From Pseudomonas fulva (lineage in GTDB: Bacteria; Pseudomonadota; Gammaproteobacteria; Pseudomonadales; Pseudomonadaceae), in the NCBI RefSeq assembly GCF_023517795.1, contig NZ_CP082928.1, positions 3,162,001-3,226,000 on the forward strand: DNA of 64,000 nucleotides, written 5' to 3'. Of the stretch, positions 35,073-45,107 are shown piece after piece. Below the pieces are notes generated by a model. The model ran no database searches and had not been told where the DNA came from. It was given only the letters and a program-made list of their open reading frames with translations. The position numbers and the translations under genes are program-made. The stretch's first letter is position 1, and each line of letters begins with the position of its first letter.

Positions 35073-35771
35073 ATGCTCAACGATACCGATACCACTCAGC
35101 GCTACCTGCTCCGTCATCCTGCCAATACCAATCTCCATCTGCACTACGACAACACCTTTGCGGGCTTCCGCTTGATGCGTGACAAGGGGCCTTTCATTCG
35201 TGAGTACCTGTCCGATCTCAAGCACACCATCGAGCTGGCTTTGGCTGAATATCCGAGGCTCTTGGCCTTCAGAGTGGATCTCCGTTTGCCTCAGGGTGTC
35301 GAGCTGCCCGACTACGCCTATACGAACCAAGTCATCAGCCGATTCTTCGAATCGTTTACGAAGAAGATCCAGTATCACCAGGAGCGGGTGGCTGAGCGTG
35401 GCTATTCGCGTGGCTGCAAAGTACGGTACGTCTGGTCCCGGGAGGTCGGTCAGGGAGGCCGGCAGCACTATCACCTGTTGATCCTGTTGAACCGCGATGC
35501 CTATTACACAATTGGGCGTCTGGGTTCAGATCGGGTGAATATGATCAGCCGCTTAGAGGACTCCTGGGTAGGCGCGCTACGGCTATCGGTCGACCAGGTG
35601 AGAGGACTTGTGCATATCCCGAAGGATGCTGAATACCGAATCGATCGTGAGATCCGTCGTGATGAGGTCGATGAGCTGCACGAGCTGTTCTACCGAGCCA
35701 GCTATCTGTGCAAGGTTGCTACGAAGTCCTACGGGGATCGTCAGCGATCATTCGGCACCAGCAATGGCTAA
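35073..35771 (+). CDS. YagK/YfjJ-type inovirus Gp2-like protein (HUH-like replication protein relative)
   Basis: The 232-aa protein matches the YagK/YfjJ C-terminal domain family. AFRVDLRLPQGVELPDY is the conserved early block and RQHYHLLILLNRDAYY carries a His-x-His pair like the metal site of HUH rolling-circle initiators; a candidate catalytic Tyr lies in ELFYRASYLCK. The family is shared by filamentous phage Gp2 and cryptic elements such as CP4-57. I prefer the ATG at 35073, which has GAGAGG upstream, over 35043. A role in autonomous replication of the excised island is inferred. Confidence 0.78.
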   Translation: MLNDTDTTQRYLLRHPANTNLHLHYDNTFAGFRLMRDKGPFIREYLSDLKHTIELALAEYPRLLAFRVDLRLPQGVELPDYAYTNQVISRFFESFTKKIQYHQERVAERGYSRGCKVRYVWSREVGQGGRQHYHLLILLNRDAYYTIGRLGSDRVNMISRLEDSWVGALRLSVDQVRGLVHIPKDAEYRIDREIRRDEVDELHELFYRASYLCKVATKSYGDRQRSFGTSNG

Positions 35772-35871
35772 TTGACTAGTGACTGCGCTCTAACACCGTG
35801 CTTGTGGAATCCTGGCCAGCTGATGGTTTAGGCTCAGGCCAGGAATCTACGGATGATGAGGGCGCTTTGGA

Positions 35872-38022
35872 GTGACGGAAAAAGGAGAGCGCTGCCGACA
35901 GCATTATCAGTCGGTATATGAACGGAATCAGCCAGAACTCAGCAAGGGCCGTGCTCTTGATGAAAGCTTGCATCATTTCCTCGACCAGCGCCCGGCGGGT
36001 AAGAACCTGTCAGCACTTGAGCGTGCGCAAGGTCTTGCGTCGGCATTGTTTTGGCTTGATATGGATGCGGTTGCTCAATCCGAACTTGCCAGCCTCGCCC
36101 TTAGCCGGGTGCTGCATTTCGATAATGCAGTCAGAGCTGATCTACTGCTGCACATCGCTAGCCATAACCCAGAAACCCTCAGGTGGGCAATCCGTTACTC
36201 GAAGCTGTTTGAGCGTACGGAGTCGCCGCTTTGGCTTGCGCTCAGGGCGGCTCTCGGCGGGGATGAGTGGCATGTCTTCTTCGGTGTCTGCGACCGTTTA
36301 CTAGATCAGCTCAAGCCTTTTGATGAGCTGATAGCCCGCTCTGATAATCAGCTTGAGCACTTATCGCTGGTGGAGCTGTTCTCCTACCTCAGTGTGCTGG
36401 CCTATCAGGAGTTTTCTGAAGACGGTTCCGATGATCGTTCCGGTCGACAGTGGCAGGTCTACAACCGCATCATCTTGAGGAAACTCGAGGCTTGCCCGGA
36501 AGAGGACTTTTGCCTGACCGAGTCCCGGCTCGGGCAGTCGTTGAAGCGGCATTTGTCGCCGATTATTTTTCCTGAGTCGTCCGCCACGGATGCAGTCCGG
36601 TGTCGTGAAAACCTCGAATGGTTAGCTGTTCTGATTGCAGCAACCCAAGAGCGGATCGACTATGAGGGTTCGATTGACTGGTTCTGCTTCAACTCTGAAT
36701 GCCGTTACCAGCTAAAACCCGGTGAGCCGGTTATCTACAACCAGTCGGAGGCGGGAACAGAGCGGTGGCGGCGCACCGGGCGTAAGAATGATTTGCTTTG
36801 GCACTATTGGATGAATCGCGCCGTGCATGCCTTCGCTCTCTCCGGCATGGCTGAACAACTCATCGGTTCACCTGAGAACCATGAGCTGAACCAGCTGGCC
36901 TTTATCAAGGCGGTTCGCAGCAAGCTGCAGCTGCAGCAAATCTACGGCTTGGGTGACCGGCTCTCGCTCAGTGATGGCTCCCAGATCCAGCTTCACCACT
37001 TGCTGCTGGCGAGCGAGCTAAGTTCGGTTTTCTTTCAGAAAGAGTTTATCCAGCCATTCCAGCGTTACTTGCGCGAATCCGGTGTGCTTGCTCAGGCACT
37101 GGGGCGGCTAGCCATGAATGGCATGCTTTCCGGTGAAAACCGGTTCCCGATGACCTGGTCCGAAGAGCCAGAAAAGATCCGCAGGATCACTGGCTGGACT
37201 GTCTGTGACGAACACCCGAAAGGCTGCGCCAGCTCGGCCAAGGCAATCCTCACGTTCTGGACCAGCGACTTCAAGGCGCTATCTCAGCAATTGAAACTGC
37301 AGCCGGGGATGCCAGCGCCGAGGCTTTATGAGCAGCCCTTCTACAAAATCGGACGCTATAGCTTTCAGTTCCCTTGGGTTGGTGCGCAGCAAAACAACCT
37401 GACGGCAGCCATCAATAACTTGCGGCGCGTGAATGCCCGTAGAGCGGATGCGCAGGCAGAGACGCAACGAGTGGAGCTGGCGTTGGCCGAGAGTCTTCGG
37501 CAGCGAGGCTTTGCCGTTGAGGTGGGGTATCGGCCGGCTGTGACAGGCGATGACGATGCCGGCGAGGTGGATCTGATCTGCCACATGGATGGCGTACTGC
37601 TGCTCTTGGAGGTCAAGTCGGGGTATATCCGTTCGACTAGGCATGAGGTCTGGTTGCATCGCACCAACACGTTGCGTAAGGCGGCCTGGCAGTTACGCCG
37701 CAAACAGACCGCTGTTCGAAGTGCGCTAGTTGCTGATCAAGAGTTGCGCGCCAGGTTGGGCTATTACGGCCAAGAGCCTGAGGCGGATATGCGTTCCTGG
37801 ATTGTCGATACCTCCATTGAGCTCGATGGGCGGTCAGTCGATGGATTCAGGGTGGTATCCCGAGAGGCACTGGAGGTCGTTCTGCGTGATGAGAAGCAGC
37901 TCCTCAGGCCCATAGATCAGCTTGACGAGGTGAGTCGGGACTCATTGTTCCTTGACGGCTTTACTGCTGGGCGATTTGTCGCGGTTGTTGAGTCCGATGA
38001 GCTGTGGCTAGGCCTCTGCTGA
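35872..38022 (+). CDS. Large uncharacterised protein with a C-terminal PD-(D/E)XK nuclease motif
   Basis: The 716-aa protein starts at a GTG, the only start before an in-frame stop. Residues 1-500 are helix-rich with no motif I can name; ECRYQLKPGEP near 275 follows a Cys-Phe-Asn segment. The C-terminal part has GEVDLI (Asp567) then LLLLEVKSG (Glu580, Lys582), the D-x(n)-ExK core of restriction-like nucleases, plus a helix with KAAWQLRRKQ after it. It lies 125 bases upstream of hsdM on the same strand. By motif and neighbourhood it is a candidate anti-phage or DNA-processing nuclease; the function is unproven. Confidence 0.75.
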   Translation: MTEKGERCRQHYQSVYERNQPELSKGRALDESLHHFLDQRPAGKNLSALERAQGLASALFWLDMDAVAQSELASLALSRVLHFDNAVRADLLLHIASHNPETLRWAIRYSKLFERTESPLWLALRAALGGDEWHVFFGVCDRLLDQLKPFDELIARSDNQLEHLSLVELFSYLSVLAYQEFSEDGSDDRSGRQWQVYNRIILRKLEACPEEDFCLTESRLGQSLKRHLSPIIFPESSATDAVRCRENLEWLAVLIAATQERIDYEGSIDWFCFNSECRYQLKPGEPVIYNQSEAGTERWRRTGRKNDLLWHYWMNRAVHAFALSGMAEQLIGSPENHELNQLAFIKAVRSKLQLQQIYGLGDRLSLSDGSQIQLHHLLLASELSSVFFQKEFIQPFQRYLRESGVLAQALGRLAMNGMLSGENRFPMTWSEEPEKIRRITGWTVCDEHPKGCASSAKAILTFWTSDFKALSQQLKLQPGMPAPRLYEQPFYKIGRYSFQFPWVGAQQNNLTAAINNLRRVNARRADAQAETQRVELALAESLRQRGFAVEVGYRPAVTGDDDAGEVDLICHMDGVLLLLEVKSGYIRSTRHEVWLHRTNTLRKAAWQLRRKQTAVRSALVADQELRARLGYYGQEPEADMRSWIVDTSIELDGRSVDGFRVVSREALEVVLRDEKQLLRPIDQLDEVSRDSLFLDGFTAGRFVAVVESDELWLGLC

Positions 38023-38147
38023 CGCCAAGACGGGGCTCGAAAGGACGTACGAGGTGCGTTCAGGAGTAGCAAATTTTTGATGCCAAGCCGATAGCGGGTA
38101 GATTACCGGCTTTGCCCCGCGCAACATTGCCAGGATGCTGACAGTTA

Positions 38148-39596
38148 ATGTTTGAACAAGCCTTCAAGAATATCGACGATGCCCTCTGGAAAGAGAGCGG
38201 CTGTACCACCGAGCTAGACTACACCGAGCAAACCTCCTGGCTGCTTTTTCTCAAGTATCTCGATGGGCTGGAGCAGGAAAAGGCCGGCGAGGCCCTGCTT
38301 GAGGGTAAGTACTACTACTACATTTTGGATCCGGCCTACCGCTGGAGTACTTGGGCCGCGCCTAAGGATGCGAATGGCCAGCTGGATCACAACAGCTCGC
38401 TGACTGGCGATGATCTGATCGATTTTGTAAATCGCAAGCTCTTCCCCTATCTGCATGGCTTCAAACAGCGCGCAGCTGGGCCGGACACCATCGAATACAA
38501 AATCGGCGAGATCTTCGGTGAGATCAAAAACAAGATCCGCAGTGGCTACACGCTGCGCGACATCATCGATCATGTCGATGAGCTGCGCTTTGGCTCGCAG
38601 GTCGAGAAGCATGAGCTTTCGGCGCTCTATGAAGAAAAAATCAAACGCATGGGCAACGCCGGGCGCAACGGAGGTGAGTACTACACCCCGCGCCCACTGA
38701 TCCGCGCCATGATCCAAGTGACTGCACCGAAGATTGGTGAGCGCATCTACGATGGCGCTTGTGGCTCGGCTGGCTTCCTGTGCGAGGCGCACGACTTCCT
38801 CCGTGCCACTCCCAATCTGAGCACGAAAGACCTCGAAACCCTGCAGACGCGTACCTTCTACGGCAAGGAAAAGAAAAGCCTCGCCTATGTGATCGCGATC
38901 ATGAACATGATCCTGCACGGCATCGAAGCGCCCAATATCCAGCACACCAACACCCTGACCGAAAACCTCGCCGATGTGCAGGAGAAAGACCGCTTCGATG
39001 TGATCCTCGCCAACCCGCCCTTTGGTGGCAAAGAACGGCCCGAAGTCCAGCAGAACTTCCCGATCCGCACCGGCGAAACCGCCTTCCTGTTTCTGCAGCA
39101 CTTCATCAAGATGCTCAAGGCTGGCGGGCGCGCGGCAATCGTCATCAAAAACACCTTCCTCAGCAATGGTGACGCTGCCAGCTTGAGAAAGCTCCTGCTA
39201 GAAACCTGCAATCTGCACACGATTCTCGATTGCCCCAGAGGCACCTTCCAGGGGGCGGGTGTGAAGACCGTAGTGTTGTTCTTCGAGAAAGGCGCGCCCA
39301 CTCGCAAAATCTGGTACTACCAGCTCGACCCCGGCCGCAGCCTGGGCAAGACCAACCCGCTCAACGATGCGGACTTGCTGGAATTCATCGAGCTGCAGAA
39401 AACCTTGGCCGAGTCGGACAAGAGCTGGAGCCTGGACGTCGCCAGCATCAACGCTGCGAGCTACGACCTGTCGGTTAAGAGCCCAAACGGCGGCGATGCA
39501 ATCACCCACCGCAGCCCGCAGGACATCATGGGTGAGATCGCTGCGCTAGATGCTGAGAGCGCCGAGGTGCTGGCGAACATCAGGGCGATCCTATGA
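38148..39596 (+). CDS. hsdM: Type I restriction-modification system, methyltransferase subunit
   Basis: The 482-aa protein has the N-terminal helical HsdM domain (about 5-150) and an N6-adenine methylase core. The SAM-binding motif reads YDGACGSAGFL, a variant of DPxCGSGGF, and the catalytic motif IV is NPPFGG at about 287-292. It methylates adenine in the bipartite site chosen by HsdS. First gene of a tightly packed operon; its stop overlaps the hsdS start by 4 bases (ATGA). Transcription probably starts in the 125-base gap before it. Confidence 0.95.
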   Translation: MFEQAFKNIDDALWKESGCTTELDYTEQTSWLLFLKYLDGLEQEKAGEALLEGKYYYYILDPAYRWSTWAAPKDANGQLDHNSSLTGDDLIDFVNRKLFPYLHGFKQRAAGPDTIEYKIGEIFGEIKNKIRSGYTLRDIIDHVDELRFGSQVEKHELSALYEEKIKRMGNAGRNGGEYYTPRPLIRAMIQVTAPKIGERIYDGACGSAGFLCEAHDFLRATPNLSTKDLETLQTRTFYGKEKKSLAYVIAIMNMILHGIEAPNIQHTNTLTENLADVQEKDRFDVILANPPFGGKERPEVQQNFPIRTGETAFLFLQHFIKMLKAGGRAAIVIKNTFLSNGDAASLRKLLLETCNLHTILDCPRGTFQGAGVKTVVLFFEKGAPTRKIWYYQLDPGRSLGKTNPLNDADLLEFIELQKTLAESDKSWSLDVASINAASYDLSVKSPNGGDAITHRSPQDIMGEIAALDAESAEVLANIRAIL

Positions 39597-40753
39597 AGGC
39601 GGGGTGGGAAACAAAGCCGCTTGGCGAAATTATTCAGCTGGAGTACGGAAAGCCACTCGATGCTTCGCAGAGAAAGTCCGATGGCTTGTACCCGGTTTAT
39701 GGTGCCAACGGAGAGAAAGACCGGAGCGATACCTTCTTCTACGACAAGCCCAGCATCATCGTCGGAAGAAAAGGCTCGGCAGGCGAGGTAAACCTGACTG
39801 AAGCCCGCTTCTGGCCACTGGATGTCACCTACTTCGTGACATTCGATGAAACACGTTTTGATTTGCAGTTTCTTTACCACCTACTGAGCCATCTAGAGCT
39901 GCCGAAATTAGCTAAAGGAGTGAAGCCAGGGATCAATCGCAATGAAGTCTATGCGATTGACGTGGCTACCCCTCGGCTCCCTGAGCAACAACGCATCGTC
40001 GCCATTCTCGACGAAGCCTTTGCCGGCATTGCCATGGCCCGCGCCGCCGCTGAGCAAAACCGCCAAAATGCCCGCGCCTTCTTCGAAAGCCACCTCCAGT
40101 CCGTCTTCAGTCAGCGGGGTGAGGGCTGGATGGAGGTAACGGTTGGTCAGTTGGTCCGGGATGGAGTGATTGCAAAACCCCAAGACGGTAATCACGGGGA
40201 GATTCATCCCACAAAAGCCGACTATGTCGAGGTTGGTATACCGTTTCTTATGGCTGCAGATCTTTTAGGCGGGCGTGTTGATACAAAGGGGTGCCGATTC
40301 ATTTCCGAGCAGCAAGCTCGATCGCTTCGAATTGGCTTCTCAGTCGATCAAGATGTGCTTCTTTCCCACAAAGGAACCATTGGGAGAGTCGCTATTCTTG
40401 AAACAGACCAAGAGTTTGTAATGCTAACGCCGCAAGTTACCTATTACCGGGTGCTGAAAAAGTCAGAAATTTCAAATCACTATCTGTATTTTTATTTCCA
40501 CAGCCCTAAATTCAGAAACCAGATTGAGCATGTATCCGGAGCCGGTTCGACTCGTGCGTACATCGGCATAACAAAACAACTCGATTTGAAGATACTGCTT
40601 CCTCCAATTGCAATTCAACAGCAGCTTGCCGTGCAACTCAAAGCGCTACAGGATGAGTCTCGTCATCTTGAATCTCTCTATATGCGTAAGCTCACCGCGC
40701 TGGACGAGCTAAAGCAATCCCTGCTGCATCAGGCTTTCAGCGGCAATCTATAA
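39593..40753 (+). CDS. hsdS: Type I restriction-modification system, specificity subunit
   Basis: The 386-aa protein has two target-recognition domains (about 1-125 and 180-330), each followed by a conserved helical spacer: [21 protein letters not shown] (shortened) near 130-175 and [20 protein letters not shown] near 335-385. It determines the two half-sites of the recognised sequence and their spacing. GC content dips in the second recognition domain, as is usual where TRDs are exchanged. The recognition sequence cannot be deduced here. Confidence 0.93.
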   Translation: MKAGWETKPLGEIIQLEYGKPLDASQRKSDGLYPVYGANGEKDRSDTFFYDKPSIIVGRKGSAGEVNLTEARFWPLDVTYFVTFDETRFDLQFLYHLLSHLELPKLAKGVKPGINRNEVYAIDVATPRLPEQQRIVAILDEAFAGIAMARAAAEQNRQNARAFFESHLQSVFSQRGEGWMEVTVGQLVRDGVIAKPQDGNHGEIHPTKADYVEVGIPFLMAADLLGGRVDTKGCRFISEQQARSLRIGFSVDQDVLLSHKGTIGRVAILETDQEFVMLTPQVTYYRVLKKSEISNHYLYFYFHSPKFRNQIEHVSGAGSTRAYIGITKQLDLKILLPPIAIQQQLAVQLKALQDESRHLESLYMRKLTALDELKQSLLHQAFSGNL

Positions 40754-40766
40754 AAGGACTTTCCAG

Positions 40767-42563
40767 ATGGCCACCCAGCGTTACTCCGTTACCCCGCATC
40801 CGATTGAAACCCTGTTGACCTGGGTGAAGTCCGGTGAGATTGCGATCCCGGAAATTCAGCGGCCTTTCGTTTGGGAGGCGACACGGGTGCGCAACCTGCT
40901 TGATTCGCTTTACCAAGGCTATCCGGTGGGTTATCTGATCGCCTGGCGCAATCCGTCGGTGAAGCTCAAGGACGGCACTACGTCTGCTGGAAAGCGCATC
41001 CTGATCGACGGACAGCAGCGAGTCACGGCGCTCATGGCATCGCTGCTCGGTGTTGAAGTGCTGACTGAGGATTATGAAACCGTTCAAATCCGCATCGCGT
41101 TTAATCCTCAGACCGAGAGTTTTGAGGTAAGCAACCCGGCGATCCGTAAAGACGTAGCGTGGTTGCCGGATGTGGCGGCGGTGTTCAACCCGACGACGAG
41201 CGTGTTCCAGCTGGTGAGCGAGTACTGCGCAGCCAACTCGGGTTGCTCGCAAGATGTGGTCTTCAAGGTGATCGAACGGCTGCGTGGCATCGTGCATAAC
41301 CACGTGGGCATTATCGAACTGGCGGAAGACCTGGACATCGAAACGGTCACGGAGATCTTCATCCGGGTGAATTCGGCGGGCGCCCAGCTCTCACAAGCTG
41401 ACTTTGCAATGTCGAAGATTGCGGTGAACGAAAGCTATGGCGGCAACGTGCTGCGCAAAGCCATCGACTACTTCTGCCATCTGGCGGTGGCACCAGACTT
41501 CAAGGCCAAGATTGAGAAAGGCGACACTGCCTTCGTGGGCTCGGAGTTCTACGGAAAGATGAAGTGGATCTGCGATGTGAATGACGACATCTACGATCCC
41601 ACCTACACCGACATGCTGCGCGTGGCTTTCACCTCGGAGTTCGGGCGCGGCAAACTGCAGGATCTGGTGGCCTTGCTCTCGGGGCGGAATTTCGAGACCA
41701 AGCAGTTTGAAGAAGCCATTGCCGAACAGTCGTTCGCCAAGTTGAAGGATGGCATCCATGCCTTCATCAACGAGACCCATTTCAAGCGCATCACGATGAT
41801 CCTGCGCTCTGCCGGCTTCATCACCAGCGACATGATCAGCAGCCAGAATGCGGTGAACTTCGCCTACATCCTGTATCTGCGCGGTCGCAAAGAGGGCGTA
41901 CCTGCTGCCGAGCTGGAGCAACTGGTGCGGCGCTGGTTCGCCATGTCTGTGCTGCGCGGACGTTACAGCGGCTCGCCCGAGTCAACCTTCGATTACGACA
42001 TACGGCAGATCGAGAGCCGGGGCGTGAAGGCTGTAGTGGATACGGTAATCCCTGCCGAACTGCCAGAAAGTTTCTGGACCGGGATGCTGCCGCAATTCAT
42101 GGCTACGTCGTCAATCAAAAGCCCCTACTTTCTCTGCTACAAGGCTGCACAAGGTAAGCTCGGCGACAAGGGTTTCCTTTCGACCAACATCACCGTGACC
42201 GATCTGCTGCTGAATCGTTCGGACATCCATCACGTCTATCCGCGCCAGCACCTGAAGGGCAAGGGCCTCAGTGCTAGCACCTACAACCAGATTGCCAACT
42301 ATGTGGTGGCCCAGAGCGAGATCAATATTACGATCAGCTCCACGGCGCCTGAGCTCTATTTCAGGGAGTTAGCCGAGCAGTGCAAAGGCGGTGCCGTGAA
42401 GTATGGCGGCATCACCGACGAAGCGATCATGCGTGAAAACCTGCGCATGAACTGCATTCCTGAAGCCATGCTCGACGGTGAGATCAAAGACTTCAACGCG
42501 TTTCTGGAAGAGCGCAGGAAGCTGATGGCGTTGAAGATTAAGGCTTGGTTTGAGGTGTTGTGA
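40767..42563 (+). CDS. DUF262/DUF1524-like (GmrSD-type) protein inside the type I operon
   Basis: The 598-aa protein has an N-terminal DUF262 domain with PEIQRPFVW (about 28-36) and the signature [11 protein letters not shown] (about 80-90), linked to nucleotide-dependent DNA sensing in GmrS/SspE-like proteins. Its C-terminal part has [13 protein letters not shown] (His488, His489), like the HNH-type DUF1524 nuclease site of GmrD. Such fused proteins cleave modified phage DNA. It starts 14 bases after hsdS and its stop TGA overlaps the hsdR ATG, so it is an integral operon member. Confidence 0.85.
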   Translation: MATQRYSVTPHPIETLLTWVKSGEIAIPEIQRPFVWEATRVRNLLDSLYQGYPVGYLIAWRNPSVKLKDGTTSAGKRILIDGQQRVTALMASLLGVEVLTEDYETVQIRIAFNPQTESFEVSNPAIRKDVAWLPDVAAVFNPTTSVFQLVSEYCAANSGCSQDVVFKVIERLRGIVHNHVGIIELAEDLDIETVTEIFIRVNSAGAQLSQADFAMSKIAVNESYGGNVLRKAIDYFCHLAVAPDFKAKIEKGDTAFVGSEFYGKMKWICDVNDDIYDPTYTDMLRVAFTSEFGRGKLQDLVALLSGRNFETKQFEEAIAEQSFAKLKDGIHAFINETHFKRITMILRSAGFITSDMISSQNAVNFAYILYLRGRKEGVPAAELEQLVRRWFAMSVLRGRYSGSPESTFDYDIRQIESRGVKAVVDTVIPAELPESFWTGMLPQFMATSSIKSPYFLCYKAAQGKLGDKGFLSTNITVTDLLLNRSDIHHVYPRQHLKGKGLSASTYNQIANYVVAQSEINITISSTAPELYFRELAEQCKGGAVKYGGITDEAIMRENLRMNCIPEAMLDGEIKDFNAFLEERRKLMALKIKAWFEVL

Positions 42564-44938
42564 TGAACGAAGCCGAAACCAGAGCCGAGTACATTGACCC
42601 CGCGCTTGCTGCGGCTGGCTGGGGCGTTGTTGAAGGTAGCCGCATTCGCCGTGAGTACCCGATCACCCTGGGCCGCATCGAGGGCAATGGCAAGCGGGGC
42701 AAGGCACTGACCGCTGACTATGTGCTGGAGTATCGGAATACTAAGCTGGCGGTGGTGGAGGCCAAGGCCTGGCAGAAGCTGTTGACTGAGGGTGTTGGGC
42801 AGGCAAAGGACTACGCGGGCAAGCTCTCGATTCGCTTTACCTACGCCAGCAATGGTCAGGGTATCTACAGCATCGATATGCACACGGGCATGGAAGGCGA
42901 GCTTGAGTCCTTCCCTTCGCCTGAAGAGTTATGGCACGCCACCTTTGCTGCCGAGAACGCATGGCGTGACCGTTTTGCCGCCGTGCCCTTTGAAGATAAG
43001 GGCGGCTACTGGCAAGGCCGCTACTATCAGGACATTGCTATCGAGCGGGTGCTTGCTGCGCTGGCTGAGGGGCAAGAGCGCATCCTGCTGACACTGGCAA
43101 CCGGGACTGGCAAAACCTTCATTGCTTTCCAACTGGCGTGGAAGTTGTTCCAGAGCCGGTGGAATTTGACTGATTGGAAGTCTGAGGCTGAGCCGTCCCG
43201 CCGGCCGCGCATTCTGTTCCTTGCCGACCGCAATATTCTCGCTGACCAGGCTTACAACGCTTTTTCAGCCTTCCCCGAAGATGCACTCGTTCGCATCGCT
43301 CCCGACGAGATCAAGAAGAAAGGCAAGGTGCCGAAGAACGGCAGCATTTTCTTCACGATTTTCCAGACCTTCGTGAGTGGTCAGGGTGATACGCCGTACT
43401 TTGGCGAGTACCCGCCGGACTTCTTCGATTTCATCATCATCGACGAGTGCCACCGGGGTGGTGCTAACGATGAAAGCAACTGGCGCGGCATCCTCGAATA
43501 CTTCTCGCCCGCCGTGCAGTTGGGCCTGACCGCTACGCCGAAGCGAAAGGACAACGCCGACACCTATGCCTACTTCGGTGAGCCGGTGTTCATCTATTCG
43601 CTCAAAGATGGCATCAACGATGGTTTCCTTACACCCTTCCGTCTGAAACAGATCGCCACCACGCTGGATGACTATGTATTCACCTCGGACGACACCGTGG
43701 TGGAGGGTGAGATCGAGGCCGGCAAGCGCTACGAAGAGAAGGATTTCAACAAGATCATCGAGATCAAGGAGCGCGAGAAGAAGCGCGTCGAGATCTTCAT
43801 GAACGAGATCGACCAGAAAGAAAAAACCATCGTCTTTTGTGCCACGCAAACCCATGCGCTGGCCGTGCGCGACTTGATCAACCAGATCAAGAAGAGCGCC
43901 GACCCAAACTACTGCCAGCGAGTGACTGCGCATGATGGTGCGCTGGGCGAACAATGGCTGCGCGACTTCCAGGACAACGAAAAGACCATCCCGACCATTC
44001 TGACCACCTCTCAGAAACTTTCTACCGGCGTGGATGCGCGTAACGTCCGCAACATCGTGCTCATGCGGCCGGTGAATTCGATTATTGAGTTCAAGCAAAT
44101 CATCGGGCGCGGCACCCGGCTTTACGATGGCAAGGACTACTTCACGATCTATGACTTCGTTAAGGCTCACCACCACTTCAGTGATCCGGAGTGGGATGGC
44201 GAGCCGATAGAGCCGGAAGCCTGTAAAAAATGCGGCAATACACCTTGCGCCTGTGAGAAGACGTCTCCTAAGCCCTGTGCAATCTGCGGAAATCAGCCCT
44301 GTACATGCCCGAAGGAGCCCTGCCAGAAATGCGGCAACCGACCCTGTACCTGCAAGAAAAAGGCGAAGGTGAAGCTCGGGGATGGCAAGGAGCGCCAGAT
44401 TCAATTCATGACTGCGACCAGTTTCTGGCATCCGGATGGCACCCCAATGTCCGCCACGCAGTTCATGGAGGCCCTATTCGGTAAGTTGCCTGAATTCTTC
44501 AAGGACGAAGATGAGTTGCGAGTCCTGTGGAGCGCTCCGGACACCCGGCGCAAGTTGCTGGACGGACTCGCGGAAAAAGGGTTCGGGAAGGATCAGCTTG
44601 CCGAAATGCAGCGGATTATCGACGCTGAGAACAGCGACATCTTCGATGTGCTGGCCTTTGTTGCCTATGCCGACACCCCGCTTACCCGTGAGCAGCGGGC
44701 TGAGCGGGCGAAGGTTGTGGTCAGCAAAGAGTTTGGCGACAAGCAGCAGGCCTTTTTGACTTTTGTGCTGGCCCACTACGTCAGCGCCGGCGTGGATGAG
44801 CTCGACGAAGTTAAGCTGGGGCCACTCTTGAAGCTCAAGTACAACAACGCGATTGCGGATGCGTTTGCTGACCTTGGGACGCCCGATAGCATACGGAAAG
44901 CGTTTGTGGGCTTTCAGCAGTACCTTTATCAGGGCTGA
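42563..44938 (+). CDS. hsdR: Type I restriction-modification system, endonuclease/translocase subunit with cysteine-rich insert
   Basis: The 791-aa protein (starting at the ATG that overlaps the DUF262 stop) has an N-terminal nuclease domain with a D-x(n)-ExK site (TADYVLEYRN then VVEAKAWQ), a helicase motor with Walker A ATGTGKT, the DECH box in IIDECHRGG and SF2 motif VI QIIGRGTRLYD. Between the motor and the C-terminal helical domain lies a cysteine-rich stretch (about 552-602) with three CxxCGNxPCxC-like units, probably zinc binding. The size and layout resemble the shorter EcoEI-like HsdR group. A near-perfect stem (45013-45038) follows. Confidence 0.93.
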   Translation: MNEAETRAEYIDPALAAAGWGVVEGSRIRREYPITLGRIEGNGKRGKALTADYVLEYRNTKLAVVEAKAWQKLLTEGVGQAKDYAGKLSIRFTYASNGQGIYSIDMHTGMEGELESFPSPEELWHATFAAENAWRDRFAAVPFEDKGGYWQGRYYQDIAIERVLAALAEGQERILLTLATGTGKTFIAFQLAWKLFQSRWNLTDWKSEAEPSRRPRILFLADRNILADQAYNAFSAFPEDALVRIAPDEIKKKGKVPKNGSIFFTIFQTFVSGQGDTPYFGEYPPDFFDFIIIDECHRGGANDESNWRGILEYFSPAVQLGLTATPKRKDNADTYAYFGEPVFIYSLKDGINDGFLTPFRLKQIATTLDDYVFTSDDTVVEGEIEAGKRYEEKDFNKIIEIKEREKKRVEIFMNEIDQKEKTIVFCATQTHALAVRDLINQIKKSADPNYCQRVTAHDGALGEQWLRDFQDNEKTIPTILTTSQKLSTGVDARNVRNIVLMRPVNSIIEFKQIIGRGTRLYDGKDYFTIYDFVKAHHHFSDPEWDGEPIEPEACKKCGNTPCACEKTSPKPCAICGNQPCTCPKEPCQKCGNRPCTCKKKAKVKLGDGKERQIQFMTATSFWHPDGTPMSATQFMEALFGKLPEFFKDEDELRVLWSAPDTRRKLLDGLAEKGFGKDQLAEMQRIIDAENSDIFDVLAFVAYADTPLTREQRAERAKVVVSKEFGDKQQAFLTFVLAHYVSAGVDELDEVKLGPLLKLKYNNAIADAFADLGTPDSIRKAFVGFQQYLYQG

Positions 44939-45012
44939 GCTGCGCGCATGACTCGCGGCTGATTAGGCAGCGCTTGCACCAGGTTTTGGTCAAAAGAAAA
45001 ACGCGTGAAGCT

Positions 45013-45038
45013 AAGAGGGAGGTTACTGCCTCCCTCTT
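45013..45038 (+). terminator. Terminator of the type I restriction operon
   Basis: AAGAGGGAGG (45013-45022) pairs perfectly with CCTCCCTCTT (45029-45038) around a TTACTG loop and is followed by TGCTTAACTTT. It lies 75 bases past the hsdR stop. Confidence 0.65.
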
Positions 45039-45107
45039 TGCTTAACTTTCCTATGACGTCGGCGCGATTAGCCAGCCGTTGCAGCCTTGCTTATGGATGT
45101 GGCCAGA

